From Tanytarsus gracilentus (Eukaryota; Arthropoda; Insecta; Diptera; Chironomidae), in the NCBI GenBank assembly GCA_038502055.1, contig JAXRKN010000045.1:580501-644500 (forward strand): DNA of 64,000 bases, given 5' to 3'. Each line of letters starts with the position of its first letter. Within the stretch, counting starts at the first letter, position 1. Under the pieces are notes generated by a model. It worked only from the letters and a program-made list of their open reading frames with translations. It was not told the origin of the DNA and made no database searches. Below are positions 48,174-61,958 of the stretch, piece after piece. The translations under genes and the position numbers were made by a program.

Positions 48174-51100
48174 TTAATCAGACACAAACCAAACAAATTT
48201 ATTAATTACTGCCTATACAATATGTTAACTCAAAAATATGTTCATCAAACTTTTCTTCTATTCATGGAGTCATTGTAGTTGTTGTTATCACACCCAAATT
48301 GCAATATTTATTGATAAATATAATTTGTAATTATATCATATTGGATGATTTATGATTTGTTTCTGCGATAAATGATAAATGCGTACGAAACGAGAAAAAA
48401 AATTATTAATGAAGGCCGACGCGACAATAAAAATATTTTATTATTATCGCTCGTGAAATTGGAAAAATATTTTTCTTCGAATAGAAGTTGACAACAAAGA
48501 GAATGTTTTTCCGGACGCGCATAGAAAATATTTATAAATTTCTTAAAAATTGGAAGAAAGGCATTTTGTGTAGTTTTCAGCAAATTTTCATTTCCAAATT
48601 CAAGCAAAAAATATTAATGAGCGCTTCTTTATTTTGTATGTATTGACAAATGTCGAATCTTATATACTTTCCATGATTATTCAAAAAGGCATTCACCCTT
48701 GAGGGATCAACAAACTCTACTGATGAAGAAAAATTTTTGTATTGAAGAAAATGTCTTGAAATGGACATGGTTATCGAGATAGTGTAAAATTCCGGAAGGG
48801 ATTTTGTTTGCTATCTGTGGAATTAAAAGGAAGAGTCGAAAGATTTTGAATTGAATGCATTTTCGATTAGGTATAACGAAAAAGTCTTAAAATGAACAAC
48901 GAAATTTATATTTAAAAAATTTTTGGATTATTTATATGCGATAAAACTTTTAAGGCCTTTGACAAGTTATAACTTTTTTGTACACATTTCAGATTTATTT
49001 TAACCCTTAACGAATAACTTTATAAAATATTGTACCTGGCCACGCAATAAATTTCAATTTTGTAACATTCTGTAGTTTAAAGCTCTTACAAAGCCATTCA
49101 TTCGGATCCTGTCTCCGTATTTCTTTTTCTCAATAAAAAATTACCCAAAATGTGTCACAATATATATCTTGAATTCTTGAATCCCATGGAACTGTGTTTC
49201 CAATTTTGCTTCAATGTCACCGTCATCATTCCACATTCTCCAAAACTTCTCCCCCACATAAAAGCTTTTTTTTCTCTCTCTCCATAAACAACTTTCGCAG
49301 CATGATAGCGAACGAATACACCATAATAATGCAAACAAACAAATTTACACAGTCTGTTGATAGCATATAGCGATATGGATCATCATCACCGCAACCATAA
49401 GTTGTATATACCGTTGTATATTTCGTGGTCAGTTTCATTTTTCCATGGCCTTTTTTTAAAAAAAATCATTTCGCTTCAATACTCAGTCGCATAATTGTAT
49501 AATGAATTTATCTTTTATTTGAACCACATCCCTTAATATTTTCAATTCACAAATAAATTACTTTTTATGCTCAAATTGAGATGCATTAAATTGTCATTCC
49601 GAGTGGAATCTCAAGGAAGTGAATCATGGGATTGACAATGATGATAATGATAACGACACATTGATCATCTATTGAATTAGCATGTGAAATAAAATGTCCA
49701 TTAAGCACTGTCAAAAGGCATAAAGTGAAAGTGAACTGGAGCAGCTCTTATCTGCATACCAACAGATAGCCCCGAAAGGCAATAACAAAACTGACTTTAT
49801 GCTTCGCTCATTAATCTCCCCTTCTCAACCCGAACTCTTGATGATGGGGTTATTTGTGTCCTCCATCCACCCTTGTGAGTATAAAACATTAATCTTCCAT
49901 TATATATTTTCTCTCTTCCTATATGCAAAAGCTTTATATGTGGAAATATATGTTTTGCGAAAAAAAGATACTGCAGCTTATATGATCCCAGCAGTGAGCT
50001 AAAAAATTTACAAATTTATGGTGTGCGAACGACAAACTCTTATTAAACTTTTTTTATACGCCAGTTACTTCGTGGCATAAACTAAAAGTTGTTCTTTTCT
50101 CAGGCTCAATGTATAGGCATATACTTATTGTTGATTTTGTGTTCACATATTTAATGTGAGAAAAGGAATTTTGAAAGTTTTCTATTCCTTGCAAGAAAAT
50201 CAAATTTAAATTTCTCTTCACTGGCATTGAGAGAGAAAGATAAGCTCGGGAATTGAGAACCCTTTTTTATCTTAGATGTGAAAACTTTTTTTCCGAATAT
50301 TGGTGACCTGTAATACTCATCTGAATTTAGCACTGGATGAAATATGGGCGCTTAATTTTTAATCGAGTGATTTTAACAAAGTTTAAAATAAAAATAGCTT
50401 TTAATGAATATTTTTCAACAATTAGTTGCTTACTCAAAAAAAGCTCATAAATTTTTTCTGCTCTCAAAAGCATCTTTTAAAAAAGTCCTAAACAAATTTT
50501 CACAGTGAGTTCTTTCGAGTTTTTATCGCTTTATTTCTTATTCTACCGCGTTTAATTTCAACGCAATAAATTCTTTTGCCTTCGCATCTTCATTTTTTGT
50601 TCTCTCTTTCACTCGTTATCGTTCTGTTTATTTTCGGATTTGCGCGATAAAGGACGTGAGCACGGAAGCATGGCGGGGAGAAAGAGAGGAACAATGAAGA
50701 GGATTCTCGGTCGAGAAATGGAAGTTTAAAAACTCTTTTATGGGACTTTTTCGCCTTTCTATCTTCTTTTTTTTAAATTAGACACTTCGTGTTGGATTTC
50801 AATGTGAAACGTGCAGAATAGAAGTGAACATAAAAATGTGCCATTCTGTTGAGTGTTCTCCTCTTTTTGAACGATTTCATGCACTTTCGGGCGGAATTTA
50901 TTATGCAGCATACAAACATGAGAATGTGTAGGCAATTTCAAATAGCAGCAACTATGCTCTTTATAATACAATAAAGCACTGCTATTACAGTGAGATTACA
51001 GCTCAGCACACTCAATTTTCTCCACGGTGTGGTTTCAAGTGAATCACATTGTAAAATTTCACAAAATTGTTTCCTCGCACTCTCTGCAAATTTTTCCATC

Positions 51101-54100
51101 TGTAATTTCAGTAATGGCTCACATGATAGCGAAAAAACTTTTTCTGCTACTAAATTACATTACATTTAATCTTTCATACAAAATCATATGTGTGCATCAT
51201 CACATGCATGACGTAAAAACTAGAAAAAGATAGAGTCATAACGTTGATGATGTTACAACTGACGAGAAATTGATGAACATTGTTGGATGATTTTATTTTG
51301 CAAAACGAGTAGAATGCTTGAAAATTTGATGACGAAATTACTTTATATGCTACTTTCATAATTAATTGATGTCTTTTACAAAAAAAATCCTTTAAATATC
51401 ACATTTTCACTATCCAAACCTACAATAAAATGTCCTTGCAAAAAATAGATAAAATCCTTTCCCATGGTAATAATTTAAATTTTATTTTTTCCAATTAAAT
51501 CCTCATCAAAAAATCATAGAGGAAGGAGAAGAAAAATCCCAAGCACCATTTTAAATTATTGCTTTTTTATGCGCAACCAACACACGCCATAGAGATGTAG
51601 CAGATGTTGGGTGCAGAGAGTCGTGAGTGATAATTTCGTTGGGGTTACTGAAAAAAAGAGTTGAACCACTTACTCCAACTGTTTTCATGCCTGCACTCTC
51701 TATCCACATGTTGAACTTTTTCTCATGAATAAATAAAAATTTGAAATTTTCATCAAATAATCATTAGCAAGAGTTTGCTGTCGGATGCCAAAAAGTTTGC
51801 TAAATGACCATAGAATAAATTTAAAATATAATTTGTCATGTAATTGAAAACTTTCTAATTGATTAATTTTTTTCTCCCTCTTCCGAGCCTTTGCTTGAAA
51901 CTTTTGCCAAATGGTGTTTTTGCCTCGTGTGTCAACGACTTGTTGATTTCATGATTTTTTTTTCTCTTTTTTCTCTTCTTTCGATTAAATGACAGGTCTG
52001 GCACTAAGGAGCTCTAATTTGTCTCGACATTGACATAAACTTTTTGCTTGACAGCCGAAACTATCAATGTAAAGAGATTGAGAAATCACTGAAATGTTTT
52101 TAATTTTTTCGCCGTCAAAAAATCCGCATATACAAAATGCAATTCACAAAGAAAACCTCTGAGTACTTTTTTCCCTGTTCATTTCAATGGATGAATTGAC
52201 TGAGAAGACTGACGACAGTTGAGAATGGAAATTAAAAAGGAAATTGGCTTTCATTGAGAGAAAAAGAAAAATATTCAATAATAAAAAATGTCAAGACGTT
52301 GAACATGAAAAAAATGCGGGCATTAAAGAATCAGTTTTAATATTGCATTGAATTCTTAAACGTCTTTACCCTTCACTTAAGGTTTTTTTATCAAAATTAT
52401 TTTAAGTCTTGATAGAGAAAGTACTACATACCCTCCTCAATAGATTAAAATTTATCACATCAATTCAGGAATGACAGATGAAATGAAAGGCGAAGAAAAG
52501 TTTCATTTTCCTTCAATTCCTTTACGATTATTTTTTATATCGTAAGCCATAATTCTCTTTTCTATTTAACCCCTTCCCGCGTGCTTTTCCATCGAGTACC
52601 TTATCAAGTGACAATTGAAAAGTCATTTACGATACGGAAGCTGCAAAAGTGTTAAGCAATAAAAGAATCTTTTTCGTTTAGCTGTATATGCAGCTGAACT
52701 AGCTCATGGCTTTTATTTTTATCATTTTCGTGCTCTCTTTTATGGCAATTGAAGAAATTTCATTTTATGTCTCATTGCTGTCCCAGAAATCAACAATTTT
52801 TTGCTCCCACTGCTAAAAAGCCATGTCGCCATGTTTTTTCGCTTCAAATTATTTTTCCACTTTTTATGGATCTAATTTAATTTCTATTTTTTATCTTTCC
52901 ACTGAAACGTTTCGTACGATGATGATGAGAAACATATTGCGACGAGATGGGAGGTTGGAAATGAAAGAATATAGAGCATGAGTCGAAACATAAAATGAAT
53001 TGTTGGCAGATGAGTTTGCGTCTAAAAATAGTCTCTATGGTAAAATTTATTGGACTCAGAACGCAGAGAGGTAGGAGGAAATAAGAAATATAATTTTATT
53101 ATAAGAGTTAATCGAGCTGTGCAATCTACTCGAAAAATTTTCTCTCCATAATGTCGCAAAAATATCAAAATTGAAGCTATAAATAGTTTTTTGTTGAGTC
53201 GAGAAAAAGACTTTTAAATTAAAATAGGAAAAACACTCTGTTGCTTTCTCTGCATGATCAAGAGAGCATTTTCATAGAAATTTATTTATTTTCACATTCT
53301 TTCTGTCTTAATCGAGGGTGGGGTATTGAAATATAAATAATTTTTATAAAAACAAAAAACTTCATATTTAAAAGTTTATTTTCCCTTGAGTGTAAAACAT
53401 ATTTTTTCAAAACAGTGCAAAAATTCAGGAAACAAATAGAGAAAAAGGTTTTAAAGTTTCTGGAAAGAAACTCGCAGGAGATTTGAAAGGATCCTGGAAA
53501 GGATTTTCTAGTAGAATGAATTCCTTAACTGCTTACATAATAAATTAATACGGAATACCCCAGGAGATTCCGTGAGCTACATTTTTTTTTATTTCAACCT
53601 GTTCCACACTGCACATATACAAATAAAAAATCTTAGCTCAGTGATTTTTTCTTTCATTTTTCCTCTCTCATAGCGATGCAATTAATTTGGCTCTTTTGAG
53701 AATTGGTACGTGACTGAGAAGAAATGAGCAGCACGCAGAATAGAATGAATTTACACTGAATTTACACAATACCTTAACGGAAATTTCAATCAACCCACAT
53801 TTACATAGCAAATTAATTTTTTCTTTACTCCAGTAAAGTTTTCGACGTCATTTAAGGTATTTTAATTGGATTAAGCTTTTATTGATGAAAGTCGCTGTCG
53901 AAGGGAGTTGGTGGATAATGAGATTAGAATTTTTAAATCTTTCCCAGAAGGCTTTCTTAAAGTTAATCTAAAAAGCGGCGTCACTTTAGCTGATTTAGCA
54001 TAACTTACATAAATTATCCTAATAATGTTTAAATAACGGAAGAACCCTGTTAATAACTTTTAAAATTAAATTTCGGAGGCTTCCTTATTTGAGTCACGTT

Positions 54101-57100
54101 TACAATTTTCTGCCAGGAATTTTAACTCGATAGTTTAGAAAAACATCGAAATTTCTTTAATTTACAAATTTATGCTCAAATTTCAACAATCATGTAAATT
54201 CACTTATCATAAATTGCTGAATATGTCAAGTATCCTCCTTCAATGATTTTCTTCCGCTCTATTTTCACAAACATTCAACATTCTCATATTTCCTCTCAAA
54301 TTAAAATTGAAACACTTGAACGAGCTTCAAATAGAATGGCTTGTATTTTCTGAAAAATAATTTCACTGAATTGGAATTGATTGAGTTTCGAGACCTTTTT
54401 TTAATAAAAGGTTTAAAAAAACTGTGTCACCCTATTTTAATTTAAATTTATGATATTTTATGTGATAAGAAGATATTAAAACTTTTTCGTATATATTTCA
54501 CATCTTAAGCTATGCAATTCTTATGACATCTTAATAGGTTTTAATTATATTGGAAAGCACCCTATCCAATAATTTAATATATTTTATTTGTTAAATTTAA
54601 ATTTCAAATTTAGTGGCTTTCTCAACAAGCATCCTCTTTGTTCGTATATTTTTTGTTATTTTTATTTGTCTTAATTTCGTCAAGACAAAAGTCAAAGAAC
54701 GCCTTAATAAAAATAAAAATTCTGAACCAGAAAAGGTTTAAGATTTTTTTGTGATTTTTAAAAGATCTTTATCATTACAATTGTATATACACATAACTCC
54801 CATATCAAATCTGATGAGAATAAACATTTTCTTCTTATTTTTTGCTTCCTTTATTTTTGATGGCCTCCAGGAGAGTGAATGCATGTGCCATGTAGATGGG
54901 TGGTGAAAGAAAGTAATGTGAATGGGAAATCAATAACCATTTCTTGATCATCGAGCAGAAGAATTGAGGCAAGGCATGTGGAGGAGATGTGAAAGACGAG
55001 AAATTCAAATCGGAAAAAGGGAACCAATATGAAATTGCTTTACATGCTGTGACTATGGGTCAAATAAATGTATATACATTTTAAAAACTTCCAATGTGAA
55101 TACATGACGATGACCTCGAGTGGCATTTACAGCCAAATGATGATGCATTTTCTTTTTAAATAAAAAGCAAAGATTTACAGCTTCATTATGACCACCATTC
55201 ACTTCCCAAAGTGCATACATAAGATGTCCTCTTTTTTATTTCTCTTTTATACATGTTGCAAGCTCATCTTCATCTCTTACCACATACTTCACTAAAATAT
55301 ATACATTTATGCTGATGCCAACATCGATTTCTCTTTTCGACAATACTGTGAAATGTTCATTTATTTTGCATATATTTCTCATTTTACTTCGATACCGAAT
55401 TACATACTCTCGCTTTTTATTTCTCTGCAGCATTGTTAGAGAAAAAATAAACTGCTGCTGAATCGAGTGGATTTGAATAGTAAGAAGGAATCGAAAAGCT
55501 TTTCTTCTTTAGCAATTCACAAACTGCGTGGACATTTTTTTAACGAATTTATTTTCAAATCTACAATAATATTGAGTAAAATTTTTTCATCCTAACTTGA
55601 GATTTGAGCTTGAGAAAAAAAGCTAAAAAATACAATGTAAACCATAAAAGTTACTCCTTATTTTTTTCATCTTTCTTTTTCGAAAAGATGTTATTACAAA
55701 GAGAAAATAAATACATCGATAGATGACCACGAAAGATATAAATATGAAAAAGTGAAGGAAAAATCTAATATAATCTTGTATCGAATTTACCATTATTTGA
55801 ATCAAATTGGACCTTAAAAGAAAGTAGAATTTTTTTAAATATTAGCCAGAAATGAAAATAATAAGAAAGGATTTGTGCTTTCGGCTTTATTACCAATTTT
55901 TTCACATCTTTTTACTGAGAAGAAGAAAAAACATTTAATCTGAACACATTCAAAAATGTATTTTTTTTTTGGAATATGTGAATACAACCATAACAATGGA
56001 CAATTATTCTTTCAAGTCATGCAGTTAATGTGGAAAACTAATTTACTTTTATTTTTTACATTCAAAGCCGTAATGAAATTGCTTATAGCGACTTTTAAAA
56101 AAATTAATTGGATACTTAGAATGTGAAGCATGCAAAGTTGTAAGAGGATTTTGGTTTTTGAAAACTCAAGTTGCAAAACTCGATAAACAAACAAGACTTT
56201 TTAAGCTAAGGTTTTTTAAAAAATAATCCTTTTACCATCCCTTGAGAAAATCTGAAATGTTTTTTGTTTTTCAACTTTAATGAGATGAAAATGAAGCTCT
56301 CAAAAGCTCTTGGCATCAGTTAAAAAACTCTTTAAAATTCATCAAAAAAGTTTGCATCGAAAAAATGAAGCTCTTACGTAATCCCATGAGTAGCACTCGA
56401 GTGCCATTACAAGTATTTCAAAAAATAATCTTCATGAAGCTTTATAGGATTTGAACTTAGATATATTGAGGATGGTGGAAAATAAATCTTGACAGCATTA
56501 AAAAATTGCTGAATTGTTGAATTTCAAAAAGGAAGTTTTTAAATGAGGTTAAAAAACTTTAGGATACTTGATGATTTTTTGAAGCTTTTTTAATGAGTAA
56601 AAGTTGTTAAATTTTTTTAAATGACGCAAAAAATTGACAAGAAGAAGTTTTGCTATGTGTAATTTTCAATTTTGCTTCGTTTTCACCTGTCTCAATTTTT
56701 TTTGAAAGCTTTTCGGGTATTATAAACAATCAAAATAATTAAATTTTTTTGAATCCTTAAATTCCTACACATCCAAATTTTAGAGACTTTCACACTTTGC
56801 ATTCAGCATTCGGTATGGTTAAAAGGAGTCGCGTAATTGGAGTTTTTTTGTGTCTGAGTCAACATGTAACGAGTAACGAGTAATGAATGCATAAGGAGGT
56901 TTGAAAGCTCTTAAACTGTGACATCATGGTGTTTTTAAAGAAGAGAAAAATATTAACATGACTTAAAGTGTCTGAGAGAGTATAAGAGACTTGAATCAAA
57001 AGAAATGTTAAGATTTATTTAAATGAGACAAATTTTTTACAAAAATCTTTAAAGTTTACCAAAACACCTTTTAAAGATTGAATTTTTTAATCTTTAGTTT

Positions 57101-57770
57101 TAAAGTATTCTTTTGCTTGCTTTCTGTAAAGCTTAATGCATCCCTATTGTCCAATTACTCAAGATTTTTCAGTGAAGAAACAATTTTCACGAAAATTACA
57201 TGCTTCGACCTAAATTCCTTTTTTCCTCTCTAATCCCTCCCATAACGGCATAAAATTACAATTTCCGGTCAGACAATAAGGGATTAGTGTGAGCACAGAG
57301 ACGTAATCTGAAGCCCAACTTCAGATAGAAAACCGTAACAGCACGAAGAGAATTAATCATGGTGTAGAGAGAACAGAAGACAACAAAAAAGGGAAGAGAA
57401 CATGAGATAATGAATAGTCAGCAAGCCGCAAGTGTCTAATCCATTTATAATGAGTTTAATATATAACGTAAATATTTTCAATTTAGAATTGAAGATATAT
57501 ATGATATCAAGTATTTACAATGGGTGATAAATAAATCAATATACACAGATGCTCTAATGCAATATAAATTTTGGGTGGTGAAAAACGATTGGAAGATAAA
57601 ATTTATTTATTTTACACGCACAGATGAAAATATTTTTGCAACCTCTCTCATCAAATCAATTTCTAATTTTATTTCATTTTATATTTTTTAATCATAGTAT
57701 ACTATCACTTAAAATTTATTCGTACACCAAAAAGCAATATTTTATTATTTTCTTTTTTTTTTTTAACAAA
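48174..57770. other. Gene-poor 9.6-kb stretch
   Basis: No exon, structured RNA or mobile element could be supported. Open frames are short and biased to Phe, Lys, Ile and Asn as expected from base composition. It could be intergenic or an intron of a gene whose exons lie beyond the window. Confidence 0.45.
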
Positions 57771-57968
57771 ATGGATTCTACTTAATCATTCGATGACTCC
57801 AGCGATATTTTTATGCAAGACGACTGCATTTATAAATGGCTCTCATATAAGAGATCGTGTCCGCTTTGTAGAATTGAATATGAACATCAAAATGGAATGA
57901 CTTTTAAATTCGAACCTGTTCTACCTACAGATGCTTTTTCAATATCTAATATACTTGATAACATTTAA
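57771..57968 (+). pseudogene. RING-finger fragment with early stop
   Basis: An ATG in an excellent context (AACAAAATGG) opens MDST and is then stopped by TAA at 57783. The same frame continues SFDDSSDIFMQDDCIYKWLS, YKRSCPLCRIEYEHQ and on to a TAA at 57966-57968. The piece C-I-x-x-W-L-x5-C-P-L-C-R is the second half of a RING zinc finger, the domain of many E3 ubiquitin ligases. The first half, with the CxxC pair and the Cys/His before it, is missing, and the His two or three residues before CIYKWL is replaced (QDD). This is most likely a decayed or truncated copy. The alternative is a C-terminal exon of a small RING gene, but no convincing upstream acceptor was identified. Confidence 0.5.
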
Positions 57969-60900
57969 CAAGAAATTTAACATTGAAGTTTAACATTGAA
58001 AAACTTTAAAAATAAAAGGATATAGTATATCTTTAAAAAATAAAACTTGGTTTTCAATTTAATTAAAATTTTTTTCTAAATGCTTTATTTTTAGTGATCC
58101 TAACGAGATCCCCGACTTTTGTCATCCCCGAGGAATTTAAGATCCCTATATATATATATATATATATTTTTGGCATTGTTCTTTCAACTCCGTTCAAATC
58201 GACAGAACAAATTCTGATTAGTTTCAATCATATCCCCGAGGATTAAAATTCTATGCATCATTACCGCTGCTTGATTATCTTTCTTCATTATTTATTCCAC
58301 AAAAAAGCTGGGAGAAAAAGAAATTTCAATTTTAATTCCCGAATCAAATTTTCAATTTTTATGCTCTTTACTCTCAAATCGGAGAGGTAATTTTTACCTT
58401 CTCATCTTATTAGCATAATCATAATCATCAGAACCGAACAGTTGAAAGAGTTGCAAATGATAATGATAATACGAGTTATATAAAATCAGCCGTTGCCTTA
58501 AAAATATGGCTCAGCATTCTATAAAGCGAGCTAATGAAAATTTTCTCTTTTTGACGTAATCGAATCAAGTTTTTAATTTTTCTCGAAAAGTGTGTAATGG
58601 GTCTTCTGAGAGCCTGAATTTTTTACCACGCAAAACAGAACAAAAAAATTTTTTCGACTATTCTCACATTATGCGCAATGGGAAAACTTTTATCAGCTTC
58701 TTTATTTTCCACCTTCCATGGAAACAATTTCGAGAAGCTGGCAATAATAAACTCAATTGAAGCGTGCTTTTTCTATGCTTTTACCACATGGCGGAAAGAG
58801 AAAAACAACATTTGAGGCAGATTGCGATGAAAAAGTGACAACTAAAAGAAGCCGATATTTTTCTCTCTTGCGTTATTTTTGATGGTGATGAGCCAATGTT
58901 TATAGGGGATGAATTTTCAACTTTAATTTAAAACTTAAAACAACCAACCATCATAAAACTCCTTTTTACAAATTGAAATTCATATCAGAATGCACTTGTA
59001 TAATTTATTCAAGAGTATGGAAAATTTTACGACTCACCTCTTTACTTGATCCAAATTGTTCTGGCATGTGAATTCGATTTCAATTATCTCCAATTCTGCA
59101 TGTATCATTTTTTACATACATCATAATTTTATTCACATATTCCATGAAAATGAGTCAGAAAATCCTTCTCAAGAGTCGGAGTTTTATAATATTAAAAATG
59201 AGTCTCTCGACGTCTCAAAGACGACGTTGGATATTGTATCATGAATTATTTTTTTCTCTCGTAAATCTAGTTCTAGGGAGATAAAGTTTTCTCAACGGTA
59301 AATTTTGTAATTAATTAGCAGCACTTAAACTTTTCACTGTCTCTGAATTAACAAAATTAGCAAATTTTCCTTCCTTTCTCGTAAGAGCAGCGAGCATTAC
59401 TTGTATGTATATAAGTTACAACTTTTATGCCAATCAACATAAAGTTTAATTTTCTCTCTTTCTATTGTTACAAAAAATGAGAACCATTTAGCGAGCTGAA
59501 CACGAACTTTAAACATGAACACGTTTCTATCATGAACAATTATGGCAGTCCTATTTGCAGTTCATGATGATATTTACCATTTGAAATGAGCTCTCTTTGT
59601 TTCTTCTTGAAATTTCGAAATTTAATTAATTCTTTTTGCCTCTTTATTTAACATGCATATACAAGATATTTGAAGATGTTACTAACAATAAAATGAAAAA
59701 TTATGTCTTTTTTGTTTGAGTTAATAAGTTTTCATTTATTATAAAAAAAATTCGTAGCTTTAACTAATAATTAGGGGAGGAAAGGGGAAAAACTAAAAAA
59801 AAATACAAAAAAGTTTAACAAAAGCTCCTCTTTGCTCCAGAGCTTTAAAATTATCTTGTAAAGCAATTCACATTTGCTTCTTCTGTAAATTTTATATTTC
59901 GTTTTCCATAGAAGCGATGTAAATAAGCATGGAGTGAGGATATTAAGTAAATGAGATGGAAAATGATGGGAGGGTGTGGAGAAAATTTGTCTGATTAAAT
60001 TTACACACGGGTCGATATGCGAGAAAGAGAGAAAAGGAAAGGCATAAAAGATCGAGGAAAAGTGTCAAAGTTGAATGAAGGTTTTTTCAACACACTCACT
60101 GGATCCTATATAATAATGTTGTTATTTTAGCACTCACTCTTACCTCTGCCTCTCTCGAGTTTTAATTAATTTGCATAAGAAAAGACTGCTCTATAGCAAC
60201 ACTTCACCATTCAACGACGGCAGCGAAAAGTAAATATAGAAGAAAATTCTCTTTTTTCTCCATTCAAATGCTCATCCACACATTTGTGAGTTTTCTCTTG
60301 GCACTATTGTTGAGTCATTAATAATTCACAAATAATTTCTCCTCTGTTTGTTTTCATGCAATTGTGCACTGGAATATCTTGATTAAGTCCCTTGTGTTGC
60401 ATTAAATCTTCTTTTTAAGCTTTGTTCACTTGACAAAATAATACTAATGTTGTTCTAATGTTGTTCAAAATGTCTGAAAGAATAAAAAAATATAAGTTAT
60501 TAGGAAGCTATATTCTCTAAAAAGTATTTTGGGAAAAAAATAATTTGAATTAATTATTTTTCAACTATTTTTTCATATTTCTGCGATAATCTTTGATGTT
60601 TTTCTTTTATTGTTTTATGCTACGGACGCGATGTAACATACGATCTTTCTATCCTTCACTTTGATCATTTACCCATGAATATATAGTTACATGATAACCC
60701 AACGTATCCTGAACATAAAAGCGTTGAATTTATGAAACAAAAAAGGGAATATAACGGTTCAAAAGGCAGAGCAAAAAAGAAAGGAAGTTGAAAAGCTTAT
60801 GAAAAAAGGGTTTGTTAGTCTCTCTCGTCGATGTAGCAAAAAGCTGTTATTATTAATGGGATAAGCACTCAAGCGTAAAAACTTTATTTTCATTTTTTTT

Positions 60901-61164
60901 GGTGCGAGAACAAAATTTTTCAATACAAAATTCAATAATAATGAAGCTTGTTTGAGATGAAAAAAGTTTGGAAAGTAGACAAAGTGACATAATTTTTTTT
61001 ATTGTCGTCTTGAGATATGAGAAGGGTTTGAGATAAAAACTTCAAGACCGAAAGAAAAAAAATTTTAAAGTGTCCAGTAAAAAATTTTCTTTTTCATTTA
61101 GTGAAGGTTCCCTTTTCTTAAGGAAAAAAAGTTCCACAATTAAAAGCTTGATAAAGGTTAAATT
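57969..61164. other. Intergenic, no gene
   Basis: AT-rich sequence with a short (TA)n tract at 58147-58167. No gene or clear mobile element was seen. Confidence 0.5.
58147..58167. repeat. (TA)n microsatellite
   Basis: About ten TA units, lying between two copies of an ATCCCCGAGGA-type motif. Confidence 0.9.
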
Positions 61165-61350
61165 ATAGCTCCGCTATATATTAATTTTGGATTTCTCCAA
61201 AACCAGTTTTCAGCCCCTAGTGCCAAGACATTACATTGTGCAATATCAAAACTTATACTCAAATGATAGGCCTAGCCAAACCCTACAAACTGGCGAAAAC
61301 AGATTTGAAATCGGTTAATCCTACGAGGATATAGAGCCATTTAAGTCATC

Positions 61351-61394
61351 TTACTTTCTCACTTTCTTACTTTCTCACTTTCTTACTTTCTTAC
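61351..61394. repeat. TTACTTTC/TCACTTTC microsatellite
   Basis: Alternating TTACTTTC and TCACTTTC units, about 44 bp, inside the 61165-61958 element. Confidence 0.9.
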
Positions 61395-61570
61395 GATCTT
61401 AGTGGGCGGCATATCTCAAGAACGGCTGGTCGGAATTTAATCGGGTTTGTGGCTAAAGATCGGGTTTTGGCTCTAGTTGTGCAAGAAGTATTTTGTTTTG
61501 AGGTACGACCCTTCAAGGACCGTCCCTGAGTGCAAAAATGTCATTTTTCATACAAATTTTCTCTTACATG

Positions 61571-61930
61571 GCTTCATGGGTATCGTTGAACTCGTAATTG
61601 CATCAGGAATGGATTGACATTGACGATTTTAGAGGAATGTCCATCATGGACGGCCAGGAGTGCCACTAATGTCCATTTTTCAGAACTATAGCTTCATGGG
61701 TATCGTTGAACTCGTCATTGTATCAGAAATCGATTGACATTAACGATTTTTGAAGAATGACCATCATGGCCGGCCAGGAGTGCCACTAATGTCCATTTTT
61801 CAGAACTATGGCTTCATGTATGTCGTTGAACTCGTCATTGCATCAGGAATCGATTGAAATTGACGATTTTTGAGGAATGTCCATCATGGTCGGCCAGGAG
61901 TGCCACTAATGTCCATTTTTCAGAACTATG
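61571..61930. repeat. 120-bp tandem repeat, three copies
   Basis: Units start at 61571, 61691 and 61811 with GCTTCATG and end CAGAACTATG or CAGAACTATA, with no length change between units. Differences are scattered point changes. Each unit contains GGCCAGGAGTGCCACTAATG, conserved in all three. Confidence 0.95.
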
Positions 61931-61958
61931 GGGTACTAATCTAAGACAGCGGAGCTAT

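Larger units (their letters stand above)
61165..61958. mobile_element. Candidate non-autonomous element with internal satellite
   Basis: Its ends carry an 11-bp inverted repeat, ATAGCTCCGCT (61165-61175) and AGCGGAGCTAT (61948-61958). The inside differs clearly in texture from its surroundings: balanced base composition, a CTTACTTT/CTCACTTT microsatellite (61351-61394) and three 120-bp tandem copies. No coding capacity or clear target duplication was found, so the boundaries are tentative. Confidence 0.5.
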
